Of a stretch of 64,000 bases of DNA, positions 48,730-59,835 are shown one piece after another. How positions within the stretch are numbered: the stretch's first letter is position 1; each line of letters starts with the position of its first letter. The notes under the pieces are model-generated. The model was given only the letters and a program-made list of their open reading frames with translations. It was not told the origin of the DNA and made no database searches. The DNA is taken from contig CATNEN010000038.1 of NCBI GenBank assembly GCA_950097015.1, positions 34,000,501-34,064,500 on the forward strand. Direction: 5' to 3'. Origin of the DNA: Macrostomum hystrix. Lineage: Eukaryota > Platyhelminthes > Macrostomidae. Made by a program: the position numbers and the translations under genes.

Positions 48730-48786
48730 AATAAAAAAATGGTTTTGTTTCACAATAGTAATATAGCTGCCCATGATGATTTGCAG
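48730..48786 (+). promoter_or_regulatory. Poly(A) signal followed by acceptor, intercistronic-like
   Basis: AATAAA at 48730-48735, then GATTTGCAG ending at 48786, then the tafazzin ATG 14 nt later. A poly(A) signal of the upstream gene about 50 nt before an acceptor is the arrangement seen in trans-spliced operons. Confidence 0.45.
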
Positions 48787-48800
48787 GTGCGGCCTCCGAC

Positions 48801-50495
48801 ATGCCGCCCCTCAGTCGGCACTGGAAATTCCGTCTGTATCCAACCCACTCCGACAAGCGCTTTCCTCGCCTATGGAAGGCCGGGTCCTCATTTGTGATCC
48901 TGTGCGTTGGCGGTATATTTCGTTGGCTTCTCCAGCGTCACAAGGTGACGACGTTGAATTTGGCTGAGTCGCAGTCGTTGCGTCAGAGGCTCTACGACAA
49001 GCGTGATCGATCTTTGATATCGGTGATGAATCACAGCGGCACCTGGGACGATCTGTGCGTCACCTGTCTGATGCCAGCTAATCGACAACAGAAATCAGAT
49101 CCCGACTATTTGAGATTAACTCCGGTAGCTGCTGATATCTGCTTCACTGGCTGGTTCGACTGCTTCTTCTCCCTTGGCAACTGCGTGCCAACTCATCGCA
49201 CCATTCGGTTTGTCCTTCCTTCCCCTCTGACAGTCATTCCTCCGCCTGACACCATCCTTCCTTTCCCTCTGACAGTCATTCCTCCGCCTGACACCATCCT
49301 TCCTTTCCCTCTGACAGTCATTCCTCCGCCTGACACCATCCTTCCTTTCCCTCTGACAGTCATTCCTCCGCCTGACACCATCCTTCCTTTCCCTCTGACA
49401 GTCATTCCTCCGCCTGACACCATCCTTCCTTTCCCTCTGACAGTCATTCCTCCGCCTGACACCATCCTTCCTTTCCCTCTGACAGTCATTCCTCCGCCTG
49501 ACACCATCCTTCCTTTCCCTCTGACAGTCATTCCTCTGCCTGACACCATCCTTCCTTTCCCTCTGACAGTCATTCCTTCGCCTGACACCATCCTTTCCCT
49601 CTGACACTATCTTTCCTTACCCAGTGACAATCATTCCTCATCTGACACTATCCTTTCTACCCCTCTGACAGTCCTTCCTCCACTGGCACCATTCTTCCTT
49701 ACCCTCTGACACCACCCTTCTTTTCCCTCTGACACTAACCTTCCTTCTCCTGACACTATCCGTCTTTCCCCCTGACGCTGTAATTCCCCCTAGCACTGTC
49801 CTTTTTAATGTAACGAACTTCTTTAAATAATAACTAAATGCATTCCGCACACCCTCTGCCTGCTGTTCAGAGACTCAAATACTGGCGCTATAAAAGTAGC
49901 CGGCCACGGTGTCTACCAGGAGAGCTTTAATTTTCTTGTCTCCGAATTAAATAGCGGCGGTCGTTGGGTCAACATTTTGCCACAGGGTCGCGTAATTTTG
50001 ACATCAGAGAAGAATCAAGAGCCGGAGGTCAGTTATTTCATATTTGGCAATGAAGTAATTAAAAAAAAACATTTTTTTGTTTTATTTAATTCTCATTTTC
50101 CTACTGAAAGTAGAAATTTGAACAAAATAATAGCCAACACCATTTTATTTTGCTAGGTTCGTTTCCGCTGGGGCGTTGGCCGCCTAATAGCGGACGCCGA
50201 GCCCACGCCCCTGCTGCTGCCCATCTGGCACGAAGGCCTAGAGGTAGTCAACCCTTCTGCTGATAGCACTTTGGGCTACCTGCGCTTAGGATTAAAAGCT
50301 TTGCTACAATCTCAACCGGTGACTATTAATTTTGGCGAACCGTTGGACTTTGCGCCGCTAGTGCGAAAATTGCGGCAAGAAGGCGCAAGCCCGGAGACAT
50401 TGCGAGCGGTTGTGACTGAAAAGATTCAGGCCAGCATGATGCGACTGCGAGCCCAGACACTTCAACTGCATAGACAGAGGCTCGCGCAGCAATGA
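48801..50495 (+). CDS. TAZ: Tafazzin, mitochondrial phospholipid-lysophospholipid transacylase
   Basis: Three exons, 48801-49207, 49871-50027, 50157-50495, 300 residues (human about 290). Remodels cardiolipin acyl chains in mitochondrial membranes. The acyltransferase motif I HX4D is NHSGTWDD at residues 77-84. LTPVAADICFT followed by FFSLGNCVP is the tafazzin-specific signature. GHGVYQESFNFL and WVNILPQGRV correspond to human DGVYQKGMDFI and WVHIFPEGKV, so the usual FPEG is LPQG here (172-175). RWGVGRLIAD and LLPIWHEGLE complete the domain. A hydrophobic stretch at about 28-44 fits the N-terminal membrane-associated segment. The frame stays open into intron 1 through a 42-bp minisatellite, so a naive ORF call overruns. 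Confidence 0.92.
49215..49610 (+). repeat. 42-bp minisatellite in tafazzin intron 1
   Basis: About nine near-perfect units of CCTCTGACAGTCATTCCTCC plus GCCTGACACCATCCTTCCTTTC, beginning 8 nt after the donor. A degenerate continuation reaches about 49800. Confidence 0.95.
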
Positions 50496-50559
50496 ACGAT
50501 ATCGTTTATTTAACTGTCTACTTGATCAGACTTTTTTATTTTTGTAATTTCAGCGTGCA

Positions 50560-50900
50560 AAATTCCTTTCTAAGTTAGCCATCGAATGATCTTAATCATA
50601 GAAATGGAAATTTCTAACGCGTAACGAGTAACGAAAAGTAACGAAAAAGTGACGATAGCTCTCACATACCTTGCATACAACTTAGTAGTAAACAGAAGTA
50701 ACGGAAATCGTAGGGAAAGAGGCCGCAAAATAACGAAATTTCTGAGATTCATTTAATCCTAAAGTAACTAAAGTCTCACATTCCTTTGACCCGAAAACTA
50801 ACGACAGTTTTTTAACTTCAATGATGTTAAAATTAACGGAAATTGTTACATTTTTAGCAGAAAAATAGCGAAAGTTTGTTACATTTTTTGTGCACCTAGA
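50560..50900 (+). repeat. Degenerate GTAACGAAA-type motif cluster
   Basis: GTAACGAAA, GTAACGGAAA, ATAACGAAA, GTAACTAAAG and TTAACGGAAA recur at irregular spacing after tafazzin. It looks like an old eroded tandem array; no gene seen. Confidence 0.45.
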
Positions 50901-51273
50901 AGGTAGAACTCGAGGAACAGAAAATGTTTGATACATGATTTTGTACTGTTGTTATACAAAATGCACTGTTTAGGAATTATTTTGTATTCATTTTTAGTCA
51001 CTTTATATCTCAGCCGTACAGTCGCCATTGAGTTGTTTTACATATATTTTTTAAATAAGACTAATGCGTTCGCTGCACTCTAGGGTTTTGCCTTCCATTG
51101 TTAAAAATATTTGTTTAGCAATTCCAATGTCTCCTACAGATCACATACCTGTTTAGCACATATTTTTCTTTTAAAAGAATAAAATTATATATTAGCGGAA
51201 TTTAATTCTCTGGCGTTACTATTTTTGCGATTGTTTCATTAATTGTACGTAGTACGATTAAAATACTCCAGGC

Positions 51274-51348
51274 GATAAGGGGGATAAGATGAGAGAGAGA
51301 TAAGACAGTAGGCATATAAGATAAGGAGGAAATGCGTGCGGAGATAAG
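51274..51348 (+). promoter_or_regulatory. Cluster of five GATAAG motifs upstream of ATF7IP-like gene
   Basis: GATAAG at 51274, 51283, 51299, 51320 and 51343, all on the same strand, 180-250 nt upstream of the ATG. They may be GATA-factor sites or remnants of a purine-rich tandem repeat. Confidence 0.4.
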
Positions 51349-51526
51349 ACCGGAGTGTAATGAACTACAGAGATACGACACGGAAAAAGATAATAAAGGA
51401 GACAGGTGAAATAACTGCGAGAGGATGTAAATCCATTGCTTTAGCTTTCATTAGTCTCCTTTTCAAAACCTTGTTAATTAAAATTAATTTCAGTCAGTCA
51501 ATATCGATTCGTAATCTATTATCACA

Positions 51527-54500
51527 ATGTCCCAGTCGGAGTCCCCAATCAAGCTGGCGCCGGATCCGACTAGTTCGTCTGCACGCGTTTTCCGTGACAC
51601 CGGCGCCGCGCCGAACGGCAACTCGAACGGCCACAGACGCCATTCCCAGGCCGCCATTGCTGCCGCCTCCGCAGCTGCTGACTTGGATGACGACGATGTG
51701 ATTATTGTTGACTACATAGTGCCGCCACCGTCAGCAGCCTTGCCTAGCAGCCACCGGGAGAAGCAGCAACAGCAGAAGCAGCTCTGGCATCGCAACAACG
51801 GCACAAGGCGCAGTCTTGGCTTTCCAGACCATAAGCGGGCGAATTCGCAGCCGCTGCTAAACCTTGCGTCTCTTCCGCCACCCAAGCTGCTGCCGGCATC
51901 TCTGGTCTCCTCTGGTTCGTCGGCAACCGAGTCGTCGTTAGTCGATGCAACCAGCACAACCGACTCAACACCGCCAACGCTTCAACGGGCGTTACCGCCA
52001 CTTCATCGTGCAGAACCAATTCTAAAAGCCGTACCGACGCCTCCACTTTATAGGGCTGTGCCGACACCGCCACTCCAAAATGATTTGCCTTCACTTCAAA
52101 AAGATTTGCCGCCACTTCAAAAAGATTTGCCGCCACTTCAAAAAGCTGTTTCAGCGCCATCACAGCAAATGACAGAGCCGATGCCGCCGCTGCTAAAGGC
52201 CCTACAGGCACCGCCTCTTTTTAGAGTTATTCACTTAGATGTGCCTGCTTCTGGATCCACAATCGATAAGACAATCGAAGGATTGTCCATGCCGCCACTT
52301 AAAAGTGCGTCATTGGCGCATAAAAAGGCGCGGCTGACTAAAAAATCTCAACGACCAAAGCCAGCGCCGCCGTTTGTAAGATCGGAATCTTCGCCAGCGC
52401 TTGAATGTGTTTTACCAGCTTCCAATCGCAATGGTAGCGTCAACAATAACGCCAATGAGCCAGTAGGGAATGAAGTAGCATGCGACTATTGTGCCGAAGT
52501 TGTGAATATAAGCGATTCCAGTGACAAAAGTGTTATCTTAGTAGATTCAGACGACACCGTTACTGGCACTAATCAGACTGCAAACGATCTAAATCATGGT
52601 CCGATCGGCCTTAAACTTCCTTGCTCTGTTTCTGTTATTAAAGACATTATCACAGAAGAGTTAAGTAATCTACCCGAGCCTATTAATTGTGCCTCGAAGC
52701 CGCTTGTCTCGAACGGCGTTCTCAGTCTTCCAATTAGCGTTGAAAGCAACTCAGAAAGTCTGGAAAACGATGAAATTACTCCTGCTGATGGTTCGGATAG
52801 TTGTTTCATCGTTGAACAACCCGACGATGTCGTTGGCGCTGACAATGTCGATGGTGGAAGCGTTGTCCAGCTGCGAAATAGTGACGTCGAAGATTTCTCT
52901 AAGCGCTCCGATTTGAATAATGCAGCTGTTGAGCGCGTTGACTGCCAGATCGACCAATCTGGGATGAACGAAATTAACAACTCTGTCGTTAAGGGAGGGA
53001 TGTCAAGTGTCGTTGAACATCGCGAAGATAAGAACAGATGTTCTGATAGCGAAAATCAAATTGCTACAGCCCAACCATGCGTTCAAAGTCAAATCGTCTC
53101 TGAAAGTGCTGACATAGTGCAGAGCGAAAATGTAGTCGAAGTCTTCAATGCGGCCACTAGCAACTCCGCTCAAAAACAAGATATTGTGGCTGACCACCTT
53201 GCAGAAAATCCAGAAAGTGAAACCGCCACTCTCACTGAACAACCAGACAATGAAACTTGTAATGTTGACAAACAAACTGAAATTGATGCCGGCAATGTTC
53301 ACGAACAGCCAGACATTGGGCCTAACCATCTTGCTACACAAAGCACAGGCAATGAAACTAGCAATCTCGCCGAACAGCCAGCCGAGGAGAATTGGAATTC
53401 GACCAAGCATGCGGATGATGAAAATCAATGCATCAGAAGCAGTCCCTCAGCCAAAAAAACCTGTGGTAATACTGGGATTATCGCTGTGCAAGATAATAAC
53501 GAAAGAGATGAAATGATTTTTGATCATCCAGACAGTCAAGCAGAGCTTGCCTCTGAGTACACAAACGATGCCATTGTGTCCGAGCCTGCCAACGCTGCTA
53601 GCGACAGTTTCATTGAACCGGTGGCTAAAAATCTGCGCAGCAGAGGCCATGTTGGAAACAAGCGCGCCGCTTTCAACAACAAGGCAAGACTTAGTCAGAG
53701 TCCATTAATTAAGCGTCGTCGTTTAGCCTCCCCGAGTGTTGATAACTCGGAAGACAACGACGCGGCTGTATGGCAACGAGCTGCCGACGCCGTTAAAAGA
53801 CCCACCCTAAGTCTGGCCCTGACGGCAGCCAATCAGGTCAATCGTCTGGCTGCCGAAGTGCGCCGACTTGACAAGCGATGTCAGGAGCAACAGGCGCGGC
53901 TGCGTGCCGCTACTGAATGCGGAACTGTGCCTGCCACGGCGTACTCTGGCATCGGTGAGAATTCCATTGATTTTATACACTTATTTTTCTACTCTAATTT
54001 TTCAGTAAAAAGCCATCTCTAATTGGTCCTTCACTCGGCCAAAACCAATAACCAAGCCTTTTAGTCTACTTTGCATTAATAAAGTTTTATCCTTCTATCC
54101 TATCCTATCTAGTTTCTATCCTACTTGTGAGTAGTTACTCGCAACTTACAGATATTTTGTTGTTTCTTTAAATTTCAGCTTACCCGCCGCTGCCGCAGTC
54201 GCAGCCGCGGCTGGGCCAATCAGATCTGCCTCAGCCTCGATTAATCGCCGTTGACTCCTTGATCGACAGCTCAACCCTGCGTATCAGTTGGGATCTAAAT
54301 ATTTTCGATCTAGTTGGGAAGAAAACTGAACTGGCCGGACAGGATGACATCTCCGACGAAGAATTCGGTTCTTTAGAGAGGCCGGCTGGCTATGAAATCT
54401 GGTTCAGCCTGCACCAGCAGGGCCAGTGTCTGTCTCCCACTGACTGGATTCGCATTGGTTGCGTTGGTCCGTTAAAACCTCCTGTTGTGTGCCGGCTGGC

Positions 54501-54654
54501 CCGACCTGTCATTAGGGGATCTCAGCCTGCCAGGCGGCAGAAACAGCAACAGCAGCAGCAGTCGGAGCATCCGTTAATGCACTTCTCTATTCGAGCTCTT
54601 GACTCACTGGGAAGATTTGGCACGTGGAGCAATGTGCTCAGTGTGCGCTGTTGA
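51527..54654 (+). CDS. ATF7IP/Windei-like SETDB1 cofactor
   Basis: Two exons, 51527-53954 and 54179-54654, 967 residues. Likely nuclear adaptor of an H3K9 methyltransferase, judged by architecture. A SUMO-interacting-type motif DDDDVIIVDYI is at 54-64 and another, SVILVDSDD, lies around 330. A Pro/Leu repeat (PPLQKDLPPLQKD) sits near 185-210. A basic segment (KRRRLASPS) precedes a predicted coiled coil at about 769-794 (VNRLAAEVRRLDKRCQEQ). The C-terminal fibronectin type III domain is about 830-965, with GYEIWFSL, DWIRIG and HFSIRALDSLGRFG matching the ATF7IP Fn3 (AVRAKDIYGRFG). Most of the middle is low-complexity and acidic. The start ATG follows an AATTTCAG site ending at 51493 by 33 nt. 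Confidence 0.75.
54078..54083 (+). terminator. AATAAA inside the ATF7IP-like intron
   Basis: If the intron is retained, the frame ends at 54022 (SVKSHL*), and this AATAAA follows 56 nt later. It could end a transcript lacking the Fn3 exon. Confidence 0.4.
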
Positions 54655-54784
54655 ATGACCATTCTATTGAAAATGGAAAATTCAACTTTGAGCACTTACA
54701 TCGATCTTCGGTCTTTGTAAGTGCACACACCCAACCCATCCCATTGCGTCTGTACGGTCCAAATGTAAAACCCCCACACCAGCT

Positions 54785-55300
54785 GTGTATGTACTGGTGA
54801 CAGCCACCCCATACCCTATCCCAGCTGTGTATGTACTGGTCACAGCCACCCCATACCCTATCCCAGCTGTGTATGTACAGGTCACACCCACCCCATGCCC
54901 TATCCCAGCTGTATATGTACACATCACACCCACCCCATACCTTATCCCAGCTGTGTATGTACAGGTCACACCCACCCCATGCCCTATCCCAGCTGTATAT
55001 GTACACATCACACCCACCCCATACCTTATCCCAGCTGTGTATGTACAGGTCACACCCACCCCATATCCTATCCCAGCTGTGCATGTACAGGTCACACCCA
55101 CCCCATACCCTATCCCAGCTGTGTTATGTACTGGTCACACCCACCCCATACCCTATCCCAACTGTGTATGTACTGGTCACACCCACCCCATACCCTATCC
55201 CAACTGTGTATGTACTGGTCACACCCACCCCATACCCTATCCCAGCTGTTAAGTATGTACAGGCCAGACCCACCCTAGCTGTGTGGTATGTACAGTCCAC
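54785..55300 (+). repeat. 42-bp minisatellite after ATF7IP-like gene
   Basis: About eleven units of CCCTATCCCAGCTGTGTATG plus TACTGGTCACACCCACCCCATA, with ACAGGT/ACACAT variants alternating in pairs in the middle. Confidence 0.95.
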
Positions 55301-55515
55301 TGGTCAACTAGTCCTCTGTCCTTCAGACCAAAGTTTATTTTCTATCCTTATTGCTAGTGCAATGTCGCGTAATCTAGCTATCTTTTGCAATTTGCTTGAA
55401 GTATGTATTTGCATTTTTTATATATTTTTTGTCTTCTTTGTCTACTGAATTAAATTTGCAAGTATTTGAATAATGTAGTTAACTAGCGTAAAATCATACA
55501 TTTTTAGCCGTAATT

Positions 55516-55934
55516 CCCGCTAAAAAATAGGGATGTTTCTTTGGGTGATTCCAGTTGGAATCTGCGGTGTTTCCAGAAAAAGAAACAGCCGAACGCTGGA
55601 AACATACCAATCGGATGATTCCATGCTTAGAATCTACCCAACTGGGCGTTTTCTCGGTGCTTCTTGGTGGCGAAATGGAATCACCCAAAGAATCCTCCAG
55701 TTCGGAAGATTCCATGCTCAGAAACCGCTGAGGAATCGCCCGTAAATAATTCTCTGGTTGTCCCATGGGCCACTGGTTCGGGTGATTCTTCGGCGGTTTC
55801 CGCACAATTTACGGTTACATCGGCTGCTTCCTGGGTGGTTTCTTTAACTCTTGCGAGATAGGGGGGATTTTGGTAGATTCCACTCCTATTTTACACAAAA
55901 ACCCGCCGAAGAAGCAGCCAATTTTTTTATAGGG
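55516..55934. mobile_element. 419-bp MITE-like element, copy 2
   Basis: Nearly identical to 29052-29470 in the same orientation, with the same imperfect terminal inverted repeats and only about ten differences. ATT lies on both sides and may be a short target duplication. Confidence 0.8.
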
Positions 55935-56690
55935 ATTGTCAATTTTATCTTGTTCAAAAAGATAAAACAAAAGCAATGATGTCGCTAGGTAAGTAAATGT
56001 TAATTTTATTAATAAACAATCTATTTTTAATTGTTTTTATCTGCGCTTTGGCCTGAAACTGTTTTATTCAATAAATGGACCGTCTTTCTGCTAGCTTGCG
56101 ACCGCCTCAATTGAATTTCTCGCACCAACGCTTCTCGATTGTGGACTTTTGCTAGTAATTAATGTCTTTTGTTCGACCAACCGATAAATTTAGTCAATTT
56201 GGATTTACAATTCAATAATCTCTGTAATAAGGCTAGTTCGAGTGTTACTTACGTATTCTGAGCATTTCTGGAGAGAAAAAATGTCATGTGCAATTGTACT
56301 TTTGTCTACCGGCACTGCAACTAATTGATTTTTTAATTCTTTGAAATATGCTTTAAAACGAAGTGACTCTTCCAAAACATCAGCAGCAGTTGCTGAGTTG
56401 TTTGCTTAATCTCACCCAAGCTTCCCGTAGTTTACTTATTCAAAAAATTCTCGGTAGCAATCTATGTCGACAACGAGTATTTTTTTGCGGAACCATTTTT
56501 ATGATAATAGTACTTGCTACTCAACTATTAGTGTTTCTTGTAAATATATTTGTTTTACAGTACAGTGCGTTATTGGCTTGTTAGCAACGAATTTTGAGAA
56601 CGCTGTTTGCATGGAAATCACATTTCGCAGACCGACTTCTCCAACTTTTTTAGTTTATATTGATAGGCCTCCCTACATTCTCCTTAGGGC
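55935..56690. other. AT-rich spacer, no gene seen
   Basis: Only short frames without recognisable similarity. A transition to CT-rich sequence starts at 56695. Confidence 0.4.
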
Positions 56691-56699
56691 AGTTTGAAA

Positions 56700-58960
56700 A
56701 AACTGCCCTAAATCTCCTCCCTTCTCTCTCTCTCTTGCCCTTAATCTCCTCCCTTGTCTTGTCTCTCTCTTGCCCTTAATCTCCTCCCTTGTCTCTCTCT
56801 TGCCCTTAATCTCCTCCCTTGTCTCTCTCTTGCCCTTAATCTCCTCCCTTGTCTCTCTCTTGCCCTTAATCTCCTCCCTTGTCTCGCTCTTGCCCTAAAT
56901 CTCCTCCCTTGTCTCTCTCTTGCCCTAAATCTCCTCCCTTGTCTCTCTCTTGCCCTTAATCTCCTCCCTTGTCTTGTCTCTCTCTTGCCTTAATCTCCTC
57001 CCTTGTCTCTCTCTGCCCTTAATCTCCTCTCTTGTCTCTCTCTTGCCCTTAATCTCCTCCCTTGTCTCTCTCTGCCCTTAATCTCCTCTCTTCTCTCTCT
57101 TGCCCTAAATCTCCTCTCTTCTCTCTCTTGCCCTAGATCTCTCCTCTCTTCTCTCTCTTGCCCTAGATCTCCTCTCGTCTCTCTCTCTTGCCCTAAATCC
57201 CCTCTCTTCTCTCTCTTGCCCTAGATCTCTCTTCTCCCTCTCTTGCCCTTAATCTCCTCCCTTGTCTTGTCTCTCTCTTGCCTTAATCTCCTCCCTTGTC
57301 TTGTCTCTCTCTTGCCCTTAATCTCCTCCTTTGTCTTGTCTCTCTCTTGCCCTTAATCTCCTCCCTTGTCTTGTCTCTCTCATGCCCTTAATCTCCTCTC
57401 CTCTCTTCTCTCTCTTGCCCTAAATCTCCTCCTTTGTCTTGTCTCTCTCTTGCCCTTAATCTCCTCCTTTGTCTTGTCTCTCTCTTGCCCTTAATCTCCT
57501 CCCTTGTCTTGTCTCTCTCATGCCCTTAATCTCCTCTCCTCTCTTCTCTCTCTTGCCCTAGATCTCCTCTCTTCTCTCTCTTGCCCTAGATCTCCTCTCT
57601 TCTCTCTCTTGCCCTAAATCTCCTCTCTTCTCTCTCTTGCCCTAGATCTCTCCTCTCTTCTCTCTCTTGCCCTAGATCTCCTCTCTTCTCTCTCTTGCCC
57701 TAAATCTCCTCTCTTCTCTCTCTTGCCCTAGATCTCTCCTCTCTTCTCTCTCTTGCCATAAATCTCCTCTCCTCCCTTTCTTGCCCTTAATCTCCTCCCT
57801 TGTCTTGTCTCTCTCTTGCCCTTAATCTCCTCCCTTGTCTCTCTCTTGCCCTTAATCTCCTCCCTTGTCTCTCTCTTGCCCTTAATCTCCTCCCTTGTCT
57901 CTCTCTTGCCCTTAATCTCCTCCCTTGTCTCTCTCTTGCCCTTAATCTCCTCCCTTGTCTCTCTCTTGCCCTAAATCTCCTCCCTTGTCTCTCTCTTGCC
58001 CTAAATCTCCTCCCTTGTCTCTCTCTTGCCCTTAATCTCCTCCCTTGTCTTGTCTCTCTCTTGCCTTAATCTCCTCCCTTGTCTCTCTCTGCCCTTAATC
58101 TCCTCTCTTGTCTCTCTCTTGCCCTTAATCTCCTCCCTTGTCTCTCTCTGCCCTTAATCTCCTCTCTTCTCTCTCTTGCCCTAAATCTCCTCTCTTCTCT
58201 CTCTTGCCCTAGATCTCTCCTCTCTTCTCTCTCTTGCCCTAGATCTCCTCTCGTCTCTCTCTCTTGCCCTAAATCCCCTCTCTTCTCTCTCTTGCCCTAG
58301 ATCTCTCTTCTCCCTCTCTTGCCCTTAATCTCCTCCCTTGTCTTGTCTCTCTCTTGCCTTAATCTCCTCCCTTGTCTTGTCTCTCTCTTGCCCTTAATCT
58401 CCTCCTTTGTCTTGTCTCTCTCTTGCCCTTAATCTCCTCCCTTGTCTTGTCTCTCTCATGCCCTTAATCTCCTCTCCTCTCTTCTCTCTCTTGCCCTAAA
58501 TCTCCTCCTTTGTCTTGTCTCTCTCTTGCCCTTAATCTCCTCATTTGTCTTGTCTCTCTCTTGCCCTTAATCTCCTCCCTTGTCTTGTCTCTCTCATGCC
58601 CTTAATCTCCTCTCCTCTCTTCTCTCTCTTGCCCTAGATCTCCTCTCTTCTCTCTCTTGCCCTAGATCTCCTCTCTTCTCTCTCTTGCCCTAAATCTCCT
58701 CTCTTCTCTCTCTTGCCCTAGATCTCTCCTCTCTTCTCTCTCTTGCCCTAGATCTCCTCTCTTCTCTCTCTTGCCCTAAATCTCCTCTCTTCTCTCTCTT
58801 GCCCTAGATCTCTCCTCTCTTCTCTCTCTTGCCCTAGATCTCCTCTCTTCTCTCTCTTGCCCTAAATCTCCTCTCTTCTCTCTCTTGCCCTAGATCTCTC
58901 CTCTCTTCTCTCTCTTGCCATAAATCTCCTCTCCTCCCTTCTCTCCTCCCTTAAATTTCC
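56700..58960 (+). repeat. CT-rich satellite with about 1.05-1.08-kb higher-order unit
   Basis: A basic unit of about 24-35 bp carries CTCTCTTGCCCTTAATCTCC and TCCCTTGT. The block 56735-57780 recurs as 57781-58856 with nearly identical variant order; the second has one extra 30-bp unit. The coding strand is almost purely pyrimidine. Confidence 0.95.
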
Positions 58961-59835
58961 TCCCTTCTCTCTTCCCCTCATCTCTTTCCATTCCAAAATT
59001 TCCTCAATGTAATGTAATCTTGGAGTTAACAAATTTACGGCTTTGAGCACACAGTAAACAAAGGCTGGATAATCTCAACTGGCGCAGTTATAAAGCACGC
59101 TAAAAGATTTACTTCTGGCTTTATGGCACAAAAGCAATAAGTTATTGCTTGGGTGTGTACAAAAGCGTGGAAAGATATTTGGCAGATTAAGCGCACAAAT
59201 AAAAAATGTATATATTAACTACTTTTCGCACAAAATGAGCCCTTTCAGAGCTGAATTGATCGGCTATGATGAAAAACTGAGTACGCAAATAGTACAATAA
59301 AATAACAATTTAATCGAAAATAAATAATCCATTAAAATTCGATATGGGTCTTCCAGTACTACAACTACTTTTGTAATTAATTGTTATCTGAACAATGTGG
59401 CAGTTGATATGCACCATTTATAAATATTACATTTTAGTTAAGCTTTAACGATTCCAAGACGCGAAACTACCAAATAGCGGTAAATAAGTTTTTTACGGTC
59501 GTACATATGTAAAAACAATTTAAAACAATATTGACATAAAAATGAAGCCACAAACGAAATAGAAAACCTGAAATACATGATAAAATACTGATGAAAAAAA
59601 TCAATTGAAACAAAAATGAGTCCAAGTGTTATTCTTGACTCTAAGATAAAACTATTGATAATGCCGTAGCACATTCAGCTACATAGTCCAAAAATGTAGA
59701 GTACAGTAAGAGTAGAAAAACCACAGGGTATATAAAATACCCTTAATTTTCTGTATTAAAATTTACGAAAATCGGTCATTCGATTTGGGAGCTATCGTGA
59801 AGTATTCAGCGCCTTGTCTGTCTACTGCCACCGTC
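58961..59835. other. AT-rich spacer, no gene seen
   Basis: Lies 3' of the minus-strand PAF-acetylhydrolase gene. No AATAAA in the minus orientation was found near the stop. Confidence 0.4.

Noticed and set aside
49208-49607. Extension of the tafazzin exon 1 frame, and antisense repeat ORFs
   Set aside because: Frame continues into the 42-bp intronic minisatellite; the homologous protein resumes at 49871 after a good donor and acceptor.
54638-55448. Repeat-protein ORFs after the ATF7IP-like gene
   Set aside because: 42-bp array, open on both strands, no start context or homology.
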